A model generated the notes under the pieces. That model did not search any database. It was not told where the DNA came from and saw only the letters and a list, made by a program, of their open reading frames with translations. 64,000 bases of DNA, from NCBI GenBank assembly GCA_027186245.1, contig CP114495.1:4479001-4543000 (forward strand), in the 5' to 3' direction. Numbering within the stretch: position 1 is the first letter of the stretch; every line of letters begins with the position of its first letter. The translations under genes and the position numbers were made by a program. Shown here piece after piece: positions 24,797 through 38,400 of the stretch. The stretch is from Coriaria nepalensis. Taxonomy: Eukaryota; Streptophyta; Magnoliopsida; Cucurbitales; Coriariaceae.

Positions 24797-27700
24797 AGTT
24801 ATTTTTGCGGCTGCTCTGTAACCGGATTCCAGAGGTCGGTCTTGTCATCTGTGTTTTGCGCGGGAAATGATAGTGAGGGGTACTAGTGTAATTTTGACCG
24901 TTTGAAACTACATATTTGTAACTTTACCTTTTTACGTCGCATCCTAACAAAAAGCTACATTGGACCATGCAGCCCATGTTTTCACGTAGAAATCCGGCCC
25001 AAATCCTCTTTCCAGTAGACGGCTGGCCCATAAAATGCTGCCTCCTAATCTGCATCACCGCTAATTGGATGGGACCCACACACACCCCTCCAAAAAGTAT
25101 ATCATCGAAAGCTGTGAAACTTAATAAATATCATCCAAAGTTCAACGCCGCAGAGACCAACCAGTCGGAGTCTGCCAGCGTGACGCCACGTGGACCATAC
25201 ACGCACTCTAACAACAGTTTTAGAATATTTTTGGATTCTCTGACATCGTTCTGTGCTCTATATCTTCACGGAAAATTGAGAATTTCGAGAAGAAACAATT
25301 GAAAATGTGACGATAGCCTCTGCGCTATCACTGCCTTTAATGCACGTGGATCCTCGAGCTAAGTTTTCACTTCGCTTTTAGTAAGAAATTAAATGTAATA
25401 AGTTCTCTGATCTATAAGTAAAAAATTAAACTACTCGACTTAGGAAAAATATGGGTTTGGGATTATCTTCTGTAAATTTAAAAAATCTTTAAGGATGATT
25501 ATCAGATTTTAAGAAATTTGATATAATTATCAAAATTGAATAATATTATAATTGTTAGATTAATTTTTTTTAAGATCTAATCATCATTATTTTAAAATTT
25601 TTTAGATTTTTTAATTTTAGAGATGATTCCTAAATACCAGAAAAATATAAAATAAAATATTTCGTATAACCAGGGTGAAATTCTCGGTCCAATGAGAATT
25701 TAGTTCTGATATCCATTTTAAGTACCAAATGAGTTTCAATACTAATACTAATATTAGAATAGTCGATATTAAGATCGAAGCTAATTTTAAGATCAGTAAT
25801 AATGCATTCATATAAAAGGATGAGAGTCATTTTTCTCTTCTAATTTTCTTCCTCTTCCAAAGTTTGAATCTCATGAGTCGAGATTTAAACTAGAAACTAG
25901 TCTTGAGTTGTTATTCATATGGATATTAGTAGAGGGAGGGTGATGGCTCAAAACCACCAAAAGGGGCACCGCCATGAGGTGTTCTAGGCACAGCGATGAT
26001 GGTTTCTGGCAATAGTCCGATGAAGAAATGGCAATTGAGGTATACAACCGGCATTGGAGAAGTCGTGGGCTCGATATAAATCATATCCCTTACCTCCTAT
26101 TTTTGATCTAGTTTATTTCTTGGATTATATAGTTGAAGTAGGTTTGAAGAAAATTTCTTCAAATGCATAACACATGATCTTGGTGGTAATTGTTGAATCA
26201 GATACCCGAAAATTATATTTTGAATATAGTATTTTATTTCATATAAGTAAAGATTTATCGACCTTCAATAATTATGTTATAGGTAGTCAGATTTTTTTTT
26301 TCTGATATTGTATCAATAAGTTTTGTGCTTATCAAATATTATACAAATTATCGTATAGTTTCATTATATCAATTAGACATATAAAGCTTTGTAAAATGGT
26401 TCTAAGTTGAGTGTCTTCTATGAGCTAGTTTGAGTTGTCCAATAGCTCTAGCTCTATCTCCAAGTCCATCAATTTCCATTGTTAGAAATTAGGGGGAAAA
26501 AAGAAAGAATAGAGAGATTAATTAGAAATTATGGACTAGGGAGAGATTAAGTATCATTTTTAAAGCTCGGAGAAAATTGAGTATGAAAATATATAGCGAG
26601 AGAGGAATTGTAGGAAATAAAAGTGGGAAGATAACGTGGGATGAATGGAGTATTTATAAAAAAAAAATGAAAGGGGGCCGAATTTAAAATTTTAATAAGG
26701 AAAGGGGAGAAAATAAAAGATGAAATAATTTGGGGACTTTTTTTTAAATAAAAAGTAAATACATAAAAATTGAAGTGTTGAACGGTAAAAACTTATGCAT
26801 GCCATGAGCATCCTACCATGGTAGGCCTAGCCCGTGCTTAATATAGGCCTAGTTGCACTCTATAGTTTGCTTCAGCAAACGTAAACAACTAGAAAAATGT
26901 ACACAAATGTTCTTGTACAGTACATTCTTCGCACCTGAAACGATAAATTGAAGTTTAGAAATTTCAAAGGGCTGAAGGGGAACGAAGAAGAAGACGTCGT
27001 GTTTTATAATTTTTTGAATTAAATTTTTGAAAAATATGTAATATATTTTTTATAATTTTAATATTATAAGATTTTTTTTGTATAAATGAATTAATTATTT
27101 TGTTCATTCCAAAAAATACCTATATTAAGAGAAATGACTAATTAAGTTTTTGAGAAATCTAAATATTTTAATTTTAGGAAAAAACAAATTAAATAGAAGA
27201 ATAGTGATCATTTTAATTTTATTTTCACTCGCATAAGAAGATGATGAGAATTGAAAAATACATGTTAAGACCATATCCCTTAAATCTTGAGAATTATTCA
27301 AGAAAATAACAATTAATACTTTAAAATTGGAGACTAAACTTCCTAAAAGTGCTACATATTCTATATAAGATAAATCTTAATAGTAATAATATTGATTGTT
27401 AATGAGATTTATCGAGTGATTATTATGCTTGTATTTCTTAAATCTAAGATCACCATAATTCATACATATAATATATCATGTTTTAACATTACTCAAATGA
27501 CCCTATGAGTGGGTATAACTTACTTATATGAGAAGGTTGTGGGTGGTTAATACTGGATTCGTAACTCCCATATTATGAATAAAAATCCTATGAGGGGTAA
27601 GCCTTAATGCAATATAGAAATTATTATAAAATAGTATGGTATAAAAAGAGTTTAAGTAAGATCATTATCTAATTGCATGAGATGATACATGATTAATAAG

Positions 27701-28994
27701 GTCGGTTTATTAGAATTTAGTAGTGAAAACATATCATAAGGATTGAACCGGGATATTAGCATATGATGAAAGGATCAATTTGGTATGATAATAGTTACAA
27801 TAAGTTTTTTTGGTGATTCATATGTAAGTTAACGAACATCTTAGAATCCGGGCAAAAGAGATATTCAAATATTTCAATTTCTAGGCTCTCGGTTTGGACT
27901 AAATCTCAAAATTTATAGGTTATACATTTGTATTTTTTTCTAAAAGAAATTTAAAAGACATTATCAAAATAATAATATATGATGAATAAATAATTTTATA
28001 TAATTTATTGAGCTTTAGTGACATTAATTATTTATTTAAATTTTTCCTAAATAAAAAGTGTAATTAAAACTTTTAATGTTATTTAAACTGTTGATTTGAA
28101 TTTTTCATAGATAAATAAATATTTAAAGTAAAGTTATATGAAGAAAGGGCATTTATGGAATATGACAAATTTATTGATATTGAAAAATGTTAACTTAAAT
28201 ACATAATATAATTTAATATTTAAACTCAATTTTTATATTAAATAAAATAAAATATAATATTACATATTCAAATTCATGTCTTATTATTTATTATTAAATT
28301 TTTTTAATAATATAAATTTATCAGAATTTTATTTCCGGACCCACAGACCCCATCATTTTACTGTTTTCACCCTGCCGTATTAACTTGGTCCCCCAATATA
28401 CCAAAATCCTGTCTCCACTATATCAGATTCATGATATTGTGCTCTTTTGATGTTGTCAATATCAGAATTATTATATAGACTGTAAATTTGCTAATTTTTC
28501 TCACAATTATTTTTCCATATAAGATATTGACTCCTCCAGATATTCTAAGAATTCTTGCTTTCTTAGCTTGTGCAATAATTCTTCCCCTTCTTGTTGCTCT
28601 TCCAAGTCAAGTTGAACTATTTTTTTAATATTAATTCCTCTCGGTTTCATTTTTCTCTCAAGTATTCAAATATATTTAAAAAGATCTCAGCCATTGATTT
28701 ATGTATAGTGATATTTCGTCAATTTGGGTTTTGTGTTTTATTTATTTATTTATTAATTATTATTATTTTTAAATTTTTAATTTTCGTCTTACGAGCTTAT
28801 CGGTCTGAGAACTGAGAAGTAACTACAGTCTAACACGACACACTCTCTCTGTCTCTCTCTCAACGATCATCATCCTCTCAAATCTCCATCATCACATTCA
28901 AAGACGATCTCGCTCCTCTTTCTTCGAAATTTTGTTAGTCTTGTTTCCTGCAAAAATTACGCATCTCGAGGCAGAATCGTCTCTGTGATCGGCC
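24797..28994. other. Divergent intergenic region between FANCI and MFP2
   Basis: The two genes point away from each other, so both promoters lie here. 24,800-25,350 is the FANCI-proximal, less AT-rich part with two G-boxes. From 25,350 to 28,300 it is AT-rich with no credible gene. The last 160 bases hold CT-rich leader sequence (about 28,843-28,860) typical of a 5' UTR for MFP2. Open frames here are short and unlike known proteins. Confidence 0.6.
25187..25348. promoter_or_regulatory. Two CACGTG G-boxes upstream of FANCI
   Basis: CACGTG hexamers lie at 25,187-25,192, inside TGACGCCACGTGG, and at 25,343-25,348, inside GCACGTGG, about 390 and 550 bases from the FANCI start codon. G-boxes are bound by bZIP and bHLH factors, and ACGTGG is the abscisic-acid-response core. 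They are palindromic, so they could serve either neighbour, but MFP2 is over 3.6 kb away. Confidence 0.5.
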
Positions 28995-31900
28995 ATGGCG
29001 AAAGGGAGGACGACCTTAGAGGTTGGAGCTGATGGAGTTGCTCTCATCACCATCATCAATCCTCCTGTTAATTCCCTCTCGTTTGACGGTGCGTTTTTTT
29101 TTTTTCCTCAACCTTCTCCAGCTGATCTTGTGTTTTTCTTCATGGCGAGTTGTATTTTAATTTTTTTCTTTTTGGTTAACTTTGGTTTGAATTTCAGATT
29201 AGTGAAGAATGTCGAATTTTCATGAATAATAAGAGTTCTAATTCTACTTGATCCTCTGAAAATGGTTTTCAAATTTTAAATAGTCTCTTTATGTTTTAAT
29301 ATGATGATGATTGGCTTGTTTGAGCTACTAAATGGTCTTAATTAAAATCTCTTCGGCATTATTTCTCTGAAGAATTTAAGCCATTGAGCGGTGTTCTGGT
29401 CAGAATGAGATGAGTGTTTATGATCATCAGAAAATTTTCACTCATTTCTCTCTCTCTTCTTATTTGCAGTATTATTCAGCTTGAAAGATAGTTATGAAGA
29501 GGCCTTGCGAAGAGATGACGTGAAGGCAATTGTAATCACTGGTAATTGTCAAGAGATATTTGGTTTGTGAGTTTTTGCGAAGCTACAGGGAAATTATTCA
29601 AAGTTGTGAAAGATAACTTTTTAATGTTATTGCATTAGGTGCAAAGGGAAAGTTTTCTGGTGGCTTTGATATTTCAGCTTTTGGTGGAATCCACGGAGGG
29701 AAGGGTATGTTTGAGGTTCTATGCTCTATAATCTAGTTATGTACTATTTCAACATCTATTTACATTTGGCTGTGTTTTTCAGCGGCTGAACCAAAGCCTG
29801 GCTTCATATCAATAGATGTGATCACTGATACTTTTGAAGGTGTGTTTTCCAGTTAGATTTTATGCTCTTTGGGGTTTCGAGATTTAAAAGCCAGGTCGCC
29901 AAAACATACATGATATACATATAGAGATGAACCCTTGCTTTGTTTTTCAGCTGGCAGAAAACCCTCAGTTGCTGCAATTGATGGGCTTGCTTTGGGTGGA
30001 GGATTAGAGGTTGCCATGGTATGTATTCGACATCTTCATAATGAATCTTCTGTGATGGATTTATACTAGATTGATATGGACGATTTACTCTTTCAGGCAT
30101 GCCATGCAAGGATATCAACTTCTACTGCTCAACTAGGCTTGCCTGAACTTCAGCTTGGACTAATTCCTGGATTCGGAGGTATGTTTGCTTCATCAAGTTT
30201 GAATAAGTTGATATTTTTTTTCCAGTGACTTGGCCTATTTACTTGATAAACATAGGGTACTCGTACTTTGAGTTAAAATTGTATTGGCTTTATGATAACT
30301 TATATATGGTTTTCCAATCAAATAATGAAGTCTCTTGCACTCCAAAAATTGTAATTTGTCCATGAATTGTGAAGCCTTATTATGGTGGACTGTTATTTGT
30401 TAATGCTTATTTTTTCCAGTAAATTATAGGTAGTAGAGTTTTTTCTTTTTTCTATTCTATATTAACCTAGCTTTACGTTGCTCTCCATGACATGGCAAGA
30501 ATTAGAAGATGTTTTAAATTAATCTTTGGTAGCTGACTTTGTGAAAGGACAATGTATAAACATTTCTCCGGGACAACTAACAACAAGACTTAACTTAGTT
30601 TGCAAGTTATGGGACAGTAAATGACTGTAGAGTTGCTTCCCTGCTTGGGAGGTGTAAATTTGCGACTGGATTGGGGCAAAGATTAGAGGAATTTGTCTAA
30701 AGCTCTGCTTGAGTGGTGTAAAATTTTGGGATTGGATTGCATCCCTTCTTTTCGTTTGATTTCTTAAGATTCTGTATTCATCAGGAACGCAGCGACTTCC
30801 ACGTCTTGTTGGACTCCCAAAGGCAATTGAAATGATGTTGGTGAGTACAAATCTGTATTCCTCGCTTGATTTTCATGTTGTGGTGTTGTTGACATCATGG
30901 CTGTACAAATTTGTATTGATATCTCTCTCTCCACTTGGCCCATTCTTGCATCAATAGACATCCAAACCAGTTAAAGGGGAGGAAGCCTATTCCTTGGGTC
31001 TCGTAGATGTCATTGTTTCATCCAAGGATTTGGTCAGTACTGCACGTCAATGGGCCCTTGATATCCTAGACTGTAGAAAGCCATGGGTTCCCAGTCTTCA
31101 CAAGACTGACAAGGTGGAGTCCCTCGGTGAAGCTAGAGCAATACTTAAGTTTGCAAGAGAGCAGACTCGTAGACAGGCTCCAAATCTCACGCATCCCTTG
31201 GTCTGCCTTGATGTAATTGAGGAGGGTATAGTCTCTGGTCCCCGCATCGGACTCCGGAAGGTCTTGCCTTTCTTTGAAGACTAATATTATTTGTTGCTTC
31301 TCAAACTAGAGTGATGTGCAGCTCTAACTATAATTCTAATATTGGCAGGAGATTGAAGCTTTTCAAGAACTTCTGCATGCTGACACTAGCAAAAGTTTGA
31401 TCCATGTCTTTTTTTCTCAGCGTGGAACATCTAAGGTTTGACATGAATTTCACAGCTAGATCATATATCTAAGGTTTTCCTATCTCTTTACTGTTGACTT
31501 CTGATATGTATCACTTAATTAATATTTTATTTCTCTTATTTGGATATATATATATTTATTTTAAATCTATTTAGTTAGGCATTTTAATACTTTGAAAACA
31601 AATACTTATGGTTGAGTATTCACACTCTGGATGGACCCAAAAGGTGGTGGATGAATCATAAAAAATTTGAGACAAGGTTATAATATATTAAAATATTCCT
31701 AAAACTACCGGGGACAAACATATATAAATATCAATCTTTTCCTTAAATTCAATGTAGAAGAGGACCTTTTTGAAACTCACATAGGTAATCGGTCACCTAA
31801 GTCGTAACTTAGGTCTGCCAGTGTTAACTCTATCAGTAAGATTAAGAAGCTACAGTGGAACTTGAAAATATGTTCAAATTTCAGTATGAGGTTTAATTAT

Positions 31901-34473
31901 TCTCGTTGACAATTTATATTGCTTAAAATTACTAGGTACCAGGGATCACAGATCGGGGCTTGGTGCCAAGACGAGCAAAGAAAGTTGCTATCCTTGGTGG
32001 AGGATTAATGGGATCTGGAATTGCTACTGCACTGATTCTTAACAATTACCCAGTGATACTGAAAGAAGTAAATGACAAATTTTTGCAGGCTGGGATTGGC
32101 AGAGTTAGAGGCGAGACTTAAATGCTAGTACTAAATTGGTTGTTCTGGCTCTGTTGAATGAATTTCAGTGTCAATTTTAATTTCATAATTTTCCATGTAC
32201 TTTTATAGGTAATCTACAAAGTCGTGTCAAGAAAGGGGCTATAACTCAAGAAAAGTTTGAGAAGACGTTCTCTCTGCTGAAAGGTGTGCTCAACTATGAA
32301 AGCTTTAGGGACGTGGATATGGTCATTGAGGTATATCATAATTCAAAATTTTTTATTTTGCATAAATTTATTATATCCGTGATTCTTTGCTCTTTAAAGT
32401 CAGGAGCCTGATTGAAAGCTTATTTTTGTGTTCTTGAAATAGGCTGTTATAGAGAACGTTAGTTTGAAGCAACAGATTTTTGCCGATCTTGAGAAATATT
32501 GCCCCCCGCATTGCATACTTGCGAGTAACACTTCAACAATAGACTTGAACCTGATTGGAAAGAGAACCAGGTCTCAAGATCGGATTATCGGAGCTCATTT
32601 CTTTAGGTAAATTTGGTGTAACTTTACTTCATCACAAGTGTCCTCCACTTTCCCTTATTTTTCTTCTTATTTTTCTTCTTATTATTTTTCTCTTCTCTCT
32701 CTCTCTTTTTTGGGCTTATCCATTTAGTTATGTTACTGATGCAGTCCAGCACATATCATGCCGCTACTGGAAATTGTTCATACTAATCAGACATCTCCTC
32801 AAGTTATTGTTGACTTGCTAGATGTTGGGAAAAATATAAAGAAGACACCGGTTGTTGTTGGAAATTGCACTGGTTTTGCTGTTAATAGGATGTTTTTCCC
32901 TTACACACAAGGTGCTTTCTTGCTTGTTGAACGTGGAGCTGATCTTTATCGAATTGATAATGCAATTACCAAATTTGGGATGCCAATGGGCCCTTTCAGG
33001 TTTTAATCCATAAAGAAAGATATCATTTATTATGTTTATAGTAGCCACTCTAATTTATCTTTATGGTAATCTCTCCTTTAACTGGATATTTTCTTGCAGA
33101 CTTGCCGACCTGGTTGGTTTTGGTGTGGCAGTTGCAACTGGCACTCAATATCTTGAGCATTTTCCGGATCGAACGTACAAATCAATGCTCGTCCCGATCA
33201 TGCAAGAGGATAATAGAGCTGGTAAAATCTGTGTAACTGAATGATTTTAGGGCTCCTTCCTATATTCTATCTAATAAAAGATATCTGGAAATGTCTTTCC
33301 GCTTATTGGTTGGTGGAAACTATATGTAGGGGAAAGTAGTCGCAAAGGGTTCTATCTCTATGATGACAAACGCAAGGCCAAACCAGATCCCGTGCTAAGG
33401 AAGTATATCGAGAAAGCAAGGAACATTTCTGGTGTTTCTATTGACCCTCAGGTCTCTCTCTCTCTCTTTCTCTCTCACAGACAGAAGTCTTTTAACTGAT
33501 TTGTGGAATTGCATATGAAACAGTTATCAAAGATATCAGAAAAGGACATAGTGGAGATGTTATTCTTCCCTGTGGTGAATGAAGCCTGCCGAATCCTTGA
33601 TGAAGGTATTGCAGTGAAAGCAGCTGATCTGGACATTGCCGGGATTATGGGAATGGGTTTTCCACCATACAGGTTTGTATATATTGTATGATTTAGATTT
33701 TATATTCCATTTGAATTGAAGGGATTCTTATATATTGCCATGGCGATTCTCTTGATCAGAGGAGGAGTCATGTTCTGGGCTGATTCTCTCGGATCCAAAT
33801 ACATCTATTCTCGGTTGGAGGAATTCGCAAAGAAATATGATGCACAATTCTTCAAACCTTGTTCATACTTGGCTGAAAGAGCTGCTCAAGGAGCACCCCT
33901 GGTATGAAATCTTAAACTAGAACCCCTGTTTCGGAAATGGAAGTACTACTTCCAACATATTTTGAAATGCATACTACTGATTATTTTCCCAAGTCTATGG
34001 GCCGCGCTCTTAGTGAATAAACCAAGCAAATAGTGAAACACAAGGAATAAACTTGTTAATTTAATGGTTAGGAAAACAAACATTCAGAATAGTGTATCTT
34101 AGTTCTATTGTGTGAGTCGAAGCTAAATGTTATGGGATAAGTTCTAGAAAAATAAGTGTATCATTGTGTTTGAACTTACTGTTCTTGGTTTAGAGTTTGG
34201 AAAACTGAAATTTGATAGACTGAAGCTCTGAGTTGTTTACCGAACTGTCATTTGGTAAACCCAAATGGTCGTTTCAGTTCTCAAATTATGTACTTTTGGG
34301 TGGTTTTTTGCATCCAAATTGCAGCATAGGTGGATGATTTTGCTTTAGTATTCAAATATTTCCAAGAAATTGAAAAGACTTTTTTCATCTTAATATAGCA
34401 CTTGCATATTTTCATTATTTTTCCCCCTGTCCTACAGAGCTCGCCAGCTGGAAAGGCAAAATCCAGGATGTAG
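28995..34473 (+). CDS. MFP2: Peroxisomal fatty acid beta-oxidation multifunctional protein, MFP2-type (18 exons)
   Basis: Performs the second and third steps of peroxisomal beta-oxidation: 2-trans-enoyl-CoA hydratase in the N-terminal half, then L-3-hydroxyacyl-CoA dehydrogenase (NAD+). It feeds ketoacyl-CoA to thiolase during oil breakdown. Exons: 28,995-29,088; 29,470-29,541; 29,639-29,704; 29,783-29,839; 29,951-30,018; 30,097-30,178; 30,785-30,840; 30,958-31,260; 31,349-31,435; 31,936-32,110; 32,209-32,330; 32,443-32,606; 32,745-32,999; 33,100-33,221; 33,330-33,451; 33,524-33,672; 33,760-33,901; 34,438-34,473. Total 723 residues, near the 725 of Arabidopsis MFP2. The hydratase has GKFSGGFDISAFGG, DGLALGGGLEVAMACHARIS and LGLPELQLGLIPGFGG, supplying both catalytic glutamates. 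The dehydrogenase has the nucleotide loop GGGLMGSG, then SNTSTI, AHFFSPAHIMPLLEIV and GNCTGFAVNRM. The C-terminus SRM is a type-1 peroxisomal targeting signal. All reading frames join cleanly; intron 10 uses a GC donor. Confidence 0.96.
32111..32208 (+). other. GC-AG intron within MFP2
   Basis: The exon ends ...GTTAGAG and the intron begins GCGAGA, ending TTTTATAG before GTAATCTACAAAG. Only this pairing restores the family sequence GRVRGNLQSRVKKG. The nearest GT in the donor area shifts the frame, and reading through meets TAA after GET. It is therefore a GC-AG intron of the U2 class. Confidence 0.8.
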
Positions 34474-35076
34474 GAAGAAACTGAGCAGAGCAACTTCAGC
34501 AATGGTTCGGCTTCCCCCATTGTTCATACGGTTTCCTTGCAAAATAATGTACGCGATCCAAATTATATCAAAATGAACTATATAAAGGAACAATATCTCC
34601 ATAGATTTTGAAATAAGTAATATTCCATCACATTGATTACTGTGAGTTTTTTCTCTTGCATGCATGATCAAGCATAGTAGCAGGGTCAGATCCACCAGCC
34701 TAAGGCCACTCGATTAAAGGCCCCCACTTTTTCATTTAAAAGTTAAAAAAATAAAATAAAAATAAAAAATTTAAGATTCGTTTTATTGTATTTTAAATAT
34801 ATTAAGTCCATTTTTGTGACTTTAATGGAAATGGTCTCTAGTTTCAAATTTAAAAATATGAATTTTAAGGTCTAATTTCATATATTCACCTTAGGTTAAG
34901 TCAGCTGACTCAGTTCTGCATAGTTAACAAGGGTTAAGTTTCCCCAAACTCTTACAAAATATTGTTTTAATTAAATTAATAGAATTTCACATTGTTAAGT
35001 AGATACGTGTATTAAAATATGAGTAATTGTTGAGTAAACTCCGTAGATCATTTAATTATAATTTCCATATATTATT
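34474..35076. other. MFP2 3' UTR and spacer
   Basis: The first few hundred bases are likely the MFP2 3' UTR. The rest is AT-rich spacer with no gene, ending at the copia element's left LTR. Confidence 0.6.
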
Positions 35077-35244
35077 TAAAGAAGGAATGTTTTCTATATT
35101 GAGTATGTTTTGATGAATAATGTACAACAGAGTATTTATATGTTAGGCTTAGGGCTCCTAGATGTACATGGGACAAATGAAGAATATGACAATTATAATA
35201 ATAAAATAAGATTGCATAGACACATATCATTAATATCATTTTCA
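35077..35244 (-). repeat. 3' LTR of the copia element
   Basis: About 168 bases aligning along their length with the right LTR. They share, for example, GAATGTTTTCTATATTGAGTA and GATGAATAATGTAC. It holds small indels relative to the other copy. Its inner neighbour on the minus strand is purine-rich (GAGAGAA), a likely polypurine tract. Confidence 0.8.
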
Positions 35245-35469
35245 TTCTCTCATGCGAAACCGGTGTGGTGAGAATGGAAAACAGGATTAGCGCCTAGATG
35301 GATGGTACCGACATTGTCGCACCACAAGTTTGGTGTCACATTAATGGGAATATGAAGCTTGGCCAAAAAGAATGTGAGCCAACGAAGTTCGGCAGTTGGT
35401 CACCAAAGTTATCGCTTGATATTTTAATTCGGTACTAGAACGAGCAATAGTGTTTTGCTTCTTAGAAAC

Positions 35470-38400
35470 CTAACTAACAAGATTCTTTTCCAAGAAAATG
35501 CAAAAACCACTCGTAGACTTTCTATCATCTAGAAATCCGGCCCAATTGGCATTGGAGAAGGCTTCTAAGGAAAGAGAGAGAAATTTACAAATAGAGAGAC
35601 CATGAGTGATGGTACCTTTGAGATATCGAAGGATTTGTTTCACAATTAACCCCAATGAGTGTTAGGGAGAGAGTGAAGAAATTAGGAAACCTTGTTAACG
35701 GCTAATTGAATGTCGAGCCTAGTGATAGTAGCATAGTGAAGGGCACCAACGATACTGCGGAACAAAGATGGATCAGAAAACAGATCACTTGAGAATTTAG
35801 AGAGCGGTTGACCGGCTTGAGCCAGTGTAGGACAGGATTTGGCCTCCTATATATAGACCCATATGATTTAGGAGATCAGTAACATATCTTTGTTAAGTGA
35901 GCAAAGAGATCGGGAAGAGTAGAATGTGCCTCAATACCCAAAAAATAATTGAGTGGACTCAAGTCTTTTAGCTTAAAGGAGGAATTAAGGTCAGAAATGA
36001 GTGTAGAAAGTGTCACTCTTGATTTCCCATAATAAGGATATCATCCGCATAAACTAATATGTAACAAATATGAGTACCTTGTTTACGAATGAATAATGAG
36101 GAATCGGACCGAGAGGCTAGAAAACCTCGCTAAAAAAGACGATGAAACTAAGCCTGATGAGCTATTATTAAGATCATAAAGCGCCTTATGAAGGCGGCAC
36201 ACTCGGTTCATAAATTGTGGATCGATGAAACCGGGTGGTTAGGACATGTAAGCCTCTTCTTCCAAGTTCCTATGAAGAAACGTATTGTTAACATCAATTT
36301 GTTGAACGACTCATCCATAGGTAGAGGCAATAGATAAACACAACTTGAATGGTGGTGGGTTTTACAATGGGACTAAAAGTCTTAGGGTAGTCAATACCTT
36401 CCAATTTATAAAAATACCCTTTGGCAACTAAACAGACTATATGGCGAAGAATAGATCCATCCAGATTTCGTTTGTTGCAAAAAACCCAGTTACATCCAAC
36501 AAAATTAGCCCCTCTAGGTAAGGAAACAAGAGACTAAGTACCATTAGCCATTAAAGCATCAATTTCTTTTGCCATGACCTTTTTCCAAAGTGGACATCGG
36601 TTAGAAATGGTAAAAGTAGTAGGTTCAAGTTCAGAGAAAGGAGATGGAGAGGAGAGAGAAATCGAGGAAAAAGTGATGGATGGGAGGGAAAAAGTTTAGG
36701 GCAACATGTATGATCTTGAGTGCAAGTGAGCATGGGATGGGTACGAGAAGGTGGTGGAGGAGGAGGTGTAGGAGATAGGTAAGTAGATGGCTCCGATGAA
36801 GGAGGAGAATGCGGTAAAAGAAGAGGTAAAGGATCCGGTAAGGAGGTAGATGTGGAGGTAAGATGTGGGGATGGTGGAGGAGTAGAAGATGTGGTGGGAG
36901 TGTGGAACCCAGAAAGGGGGGTTGGACTAAGAGGAGGAGGAGGGTAAAATGAATGGAAATTGAGTGGAGGAGAGTGGGCAAGTAGTAGTTGATGAGGAAG
37001 AGGGAAGAGATTAAGTGAGAAATAGAAAGGAGTGAATGACAATTTTATTAGAAATGGGATCTAGGCATTTAAAATCTTTGTGATTAAGAGAGTAACTAAA
37101 AAAGATACAAGGAATGTATTTTAGACTTAACTTGTTGATATGAGTGGAATCAAGAAAAAGAATGCACTTCCACCTAAAGACTCGAAAAGAGGAATAGCGG
37201 GTTGTTGGTTAAAGAGAACTATAAATGGGGGCTTGAGGATAACAAGGGTGTGGGAAGTCGATTTATAATGTAGGAAGCCGTAGTTTGGAGAACCCGAGAG
37301 AAGCAATAAGAAGATAGCCATCTTGGATAAACGATGATTCTTTCTCTCGACAATCCTTTTTGTTGGGGAGTGTGAGGACGTGAGATGTGATCAAAGATTC
37401 CAGAATCATTAAGGAATTATTGGAAATCACCGTTAGTAAGTTCAAGAGCATTATCACATTAGAAATTTTAAAGGTGAAGGAGAAGAAATTTTCAACCCGA
37501 GATTTAAAGTGTTTGAAGCATGCTATAACATAAGATTTCTTATAAAATGGATAAAGCTAAGTAAAACAACTAAAATCATCGATGAAGCTAATAAAATAGC
37601 GAAAATAGTGAAAAAGATAACACAGGAAAGAGACCTCAAATATCACAATGTACTATAAATAAAGGAGCCATACTTCGAGTAACATAAGGAGAAATAGATA
37701 AATGACAACTCTATGCTTGATTAAGACTATCACAAAAATTGTTTACATATAAAAAATTGGAAAAACAATATAGGGAGTGGTAGAATGAATTTGTGTGAAT
37801 TGAAGATGACGGATGACCATGACGACTATGCCAAAGTGAATCGGATTGTCGGTGTGAGAGATAAGCGAATGGACAATGAGATAGAGAAAAGAGATTTCCG
37901 AGAAGCTTGACCGAAGGAATAGGAACTCTAGAGTGGAAGTTCTTTACAAGAAAATCATGAAGTGAGAATTCAAAATAACAAGAATTATCACGAGTTAATT
38001 GATCGATGGATAAAATATTACAGGATAGATCAGGAATAAATAAAACATTAGTGAGAAAGAGAGGACGATAGTATGTAGGTGAGTCGGAAAAACGAGTGTT
38101 AGTTAAGGAAGTTACTATTGCCAACAACGATATGATCCGAGCCAGAATAAGGTTGAGTAGAGTGAAGAAGAATTTGGTCTGTATTCATATGCGAGAAGGT
38201 ACCACAATTGGGAAGCCAATCTGAGGTTTCCGTAGGTGTAAACGCATTAAAACCCAATTTGGTGAGATGGGCCTATTCTGAGTAATTACCCATTAAGGAG
38301 GTGCTGAATTTGCTACACATATGAAGGTTGGAGCCGAATGGGTTGAATAAATTACCTATAAATCCAGTTTGGGCCGAATTTGAAGATGAAGATGGCTGGC

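Noticed and set aside
36631..36981. Second proline- and leucine-rich frame in the copia element
   Set aside because: It is an overlapping frame of the integrase-RT linker, not a separate gene.
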